Source: Paracoccus xiamenensis
Lineage (GTDB): Bacteria > Pseudomonadota > Alphaproteobacteria > Rhodobacterales > Rhodobacteraceae
Direction: 5' to 3'
Length of the DNA: 64,000 nucleotides
Assembly (NCBI RefSeq): GCF_011308835.1
Contig: NZ_JAAOHY010000008.1
Coordinates: forward strand, 1-64,000
The notes beneath the pieces were generated by a model, which made no database searches, was not told the DNA's origin, and saw only the letters and a program-made list of their open reading frames with translations. The position numbers and the translations under genes are program-made. Shown one piece after another: positions 62,552 through 64,000 of this stretch (position 1 is its first letter; each line of letters starts with the position of its first letter).

Positions 62552-63929
62552 CCGGAAAGAACGCCGGCCCCGCGATTCGTTGTCGCGGCGGTTGGCGCTT
62601 GGGTTTGCGCTGATCTTTGCGCTGGGTGGCGTTGCCGTGGCCATCGCGGCCTTCACCTATGCGCGCAGCGCGGCGCGGCAATCCTTTGACCGGCTGTTGC
62701 TGGGTGCGGCCAGCCAGATCGCGACCTCGGTTTCGCTTCAGCATGATGGGGTTTCGGTCGACCTGCCGGTTTCCGCATTCGAGCTGCTGGCGCTCGCGCC
62801 CGAGGATCGCGTCATCTATGCCGTGTATGGGGCCGAGGGGAACCTGATAACCGGCTATCGGCAGTTGCGGCCACCAGTCGACGGCCGGCAGTTCTTCAGC
62901 GGTACATTCGCCGGTGAGCCGATCCGGGTCGTCCGGCTGGAACGCCCGCTGACAGAGCCGGGCTATATCGGCAATGTTCAGGTGCTTGTCGGGCAGACCT
63001 TGCAGGCGCGTACTGAACTGGCGACGCAGATCACCCGTGACGCGCTTATCGTGGTCGCATTGGTCGCGGCTGTGATGGCGGCGCTGGCCGTGCTTGCAGT
63101 GCGATCGGCCTTGGCGCCGATCAACCGGATCGAAACCGCGTTCAGTCGCAGGACCGCGCAGGATCTGACGCCGATTGATGTCGCGGTGCCGCAAGAGGTC
63201 TCGAACCTTGTCGATACGCTCAACCGGTTCATGTCGCGGCTGAACCGGCAGGTAGAGGTCATGCAGAACCTGATCGCCGACGCCTCGCATCAGTTGCGCA
63301 CGCCGATCGCGGCGCTTCGCGCGCAGGCAGAGCTGGCCGCAGATGAACGGGACCCCGAGGCCCTCCGCCGGATCGCCGCGCGAATCAGGGCGCGTTCGGT
63401 CAATCTGGGGAACCTGACGGATCAGCTGCTTAATCACGCGCTCATCATTCATCGCGCGGATGCGGTACCGCTTGAACGTCTGGATCTGCGGGTCGTCGCC
63501 ATTGCCGCGGTGGAGGAAATCGACCACTCGATCTTTGGCACGCGGGCGCAGCCCGGCCTCGACCTGCCCGAGGACCCGGTCCATTGCGATGGTGACAGGC
63601 TGTCGCTGGTCGAGGCTATCAAGAATCTTGCGGGCAATGCATTGCGCCATGGCGTCGAACCGGTGGTCATATCGGTGTCGTCGCAGGCGGGCAGGGCGCG
63701 CATCGGCGTACGCGATGCGGGCAGCGGCATCCCCGAGGAAATCTGGTCCGAAGCGGGCACACGCTATGCTCGGTCAAGCGGCGTCTCGGCCGAAAAAGCG
63801 GGGCTTGGGCTGGCCATCGTGAATGCGGTTGCCGTCGCCCATCGCGGCGTGCTGGAGTTCCGCCACGCCAAACCCTCGGGTTTCGAAGCCGCCATCGTCC
63901 TGCCGCTCACTGGTCGAGGATCACGATGA
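62535..63929 (+). CDS. tctE: Sensor histidine kinase (TctE-like)
   Basis: This 464-aa membrane kinase has two transmembrane segments (about residues 20-45 and 162-182) flanking a periplasmic 2CSK_N-type sensor domain. A HAMP-like region and the H-box ASHQLRTPIAALRAQAE (near 250) follow, then N-box AIKNLAGNALRHG, G1 VRDAGSGIPEE and G2 AGLGLAIV. The start is TTG within the end of tctD. It probably senses carboxylates and controls tctCBA through TctD. Confidence 0.92.
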   Translation: MSTRVDRKERRPRDSLSRRLALGFALIFALGGVAVAIAAFTYARSAARQSFDRLLLGAASQIATSVSLQHDGVSVDLPVSAFELLALAPEDRVIYAVYGAEGNLITGYRQLRPPVDGRQFFSGTFAGEPIRVVRLERPLTEPGYIGNVQVLVGQTLQARTELATQITRDALIVVALVAAVMAALAVLAVRSALAPINRIETAFSRRTAQDLTPIDVAVPQEVSNLVDTLNRFMSRLNRQVEVMQNLIADASHQLRTPIAALRAQAELAADERDPEALRRIAARIRARSVNLGNLTDQLLNHALIIHRADAVPLERLDLRVVAIAAVEEIDHSIFGTRAQPGLDLPEDPVHCDGDRLSLVEAIKNLAGNALRHGVEPVVISVSSQAGRARIGVRDAGSGIPEEIWSEAGTRYARSSGVSAEKAGLGLAIVNAVAVAHRGVLEFRHAKPSGFEAAIVLPLTGRGSR

Positions 63930-64000
63930 TCGGGCGTGCTCTTGCCGGGATGGTGCTGGCACTTTGTCTGACAGGCGGCGCGACGGCCCAACCGGTGATC
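63926..64000 (+). CDS. Start of an exported protein, cut by the window edge
   Basis: ATG 63926 overlaps the tctE stop as ATGA. The first 25 residues (MIGRALAGMVLALCLTGGAT, then AQPVI) form a clear Sec signal peptide. In related loci the gene after a TctDE pair often encodes a periplasmic binding protein, so that is the likely product. Nothing beyond the signal peptide can be seen. Confidence 0.6.
   Translation, partial: MIGRALAGMVLALCLTGGATAQPVI

Noticed and set aside
1..64000. tRNA, rRNA, CRISPR array, insertion sequence or prophage
   Set aside because: I found no cloverleaf with TTCRANY loop, no regularly spaced short repeats, no transposase or integrase motifs and no phage structural genes by reading.

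Overview
The window is a GC-rich, gene-dense stretch of a bacterial chromosome (or large replicon). It is most like an alphaproteobacterium of the Rhodobacteraceae/Paracoccaceae, possibly Paracoccus. The reasons are the many ABC/TRAP-era nutrient import operons, a PrtDE-type secretion system, a CecR-type TetR gene beside a YbhGFSR-type exporter, a class III ribonucleotide reductase joined to ubiTUV, and frequent TTG/GTG starts with 4-base ATGA overlaps. The taxon is an inference from gene content. No rRNA, tRNA, CRISPR array, insertion sequence or phage gene was recognised.

Layout. 1-534: a non-coding, relatively AT-rich leader with phased repeats. 535-18746: a type I secretion locus made of one giant (5043 aa) modular extracellular protein, a GC hairpin, the PrtD-like ABC exporter and the HlyD/PrtE-like adaptor. 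18799-24236 (minus): an Fbp/Afu-type ABC importer whose operon also encodes an MBL-fold hydrolase and a histidine phosphatase. 24386-29363 (minus): a YbhGFSR-like exporter, divergent from a CecR-type TetR regulator (29904-30566), with a decayed DUF900 hydrolase fragment between them. 30695-36043 (plus): an anaerobic operon, nrdD / separate glycyl-radical subunit / nrdG / ubiT / ubiU / ubiV, behind a promoter overlapped by two NrdR-box-like sites. 36178-47354 (minus): a Dpp/Opp-type peptide importer with two paralogous binding proteins, gamma-glutamyltransferase, M20 peptidase and an N-acylamino-acid-racemase-like enolase, under a divergent IclR regulator. 48323-53194: malonate catabolism (GntR regulator, malonyl-CoA decarboxylase, malonyl-CoA synthetase, MadL, MadM). 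53633-55249: a TetR / alpha-beta hydrolase divergent pair. 55426-58494: a small secreted Cys/His protein, a multicopper oxidase, an L,D-transpeptidase and a lipoprotein. 58643-63929: a TctCBA tricarboxylate transporter and its TctDE two-component system. At the right edge a secreted protein gene begins and is cut off.

How the genes work together. Most operons pair a transporter with the enzymes that use its substrate and a divergent regulator. The most unusual item is the class III ribonucleotide reductase. Its large subunit stops after the zinc site, and the glycyl-radical segment (RVMGY) is a separate 61-aa protein encoded next, with its own ribosome binding site. This lies in one apparent transcription unit with the O2-independent ubiquinone hydroxylation genes, so dNTP synthesis and quinone synthesis without oxygen look co-expressed. 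The second is the giant secreted protein, which strings at least eight carbohydrate-binding-like modules, cadherin/Ig-like repeats, malectin-like modules and a sugar-dehydrogenase-type propeller, yet shows no RTX nonapeptides.
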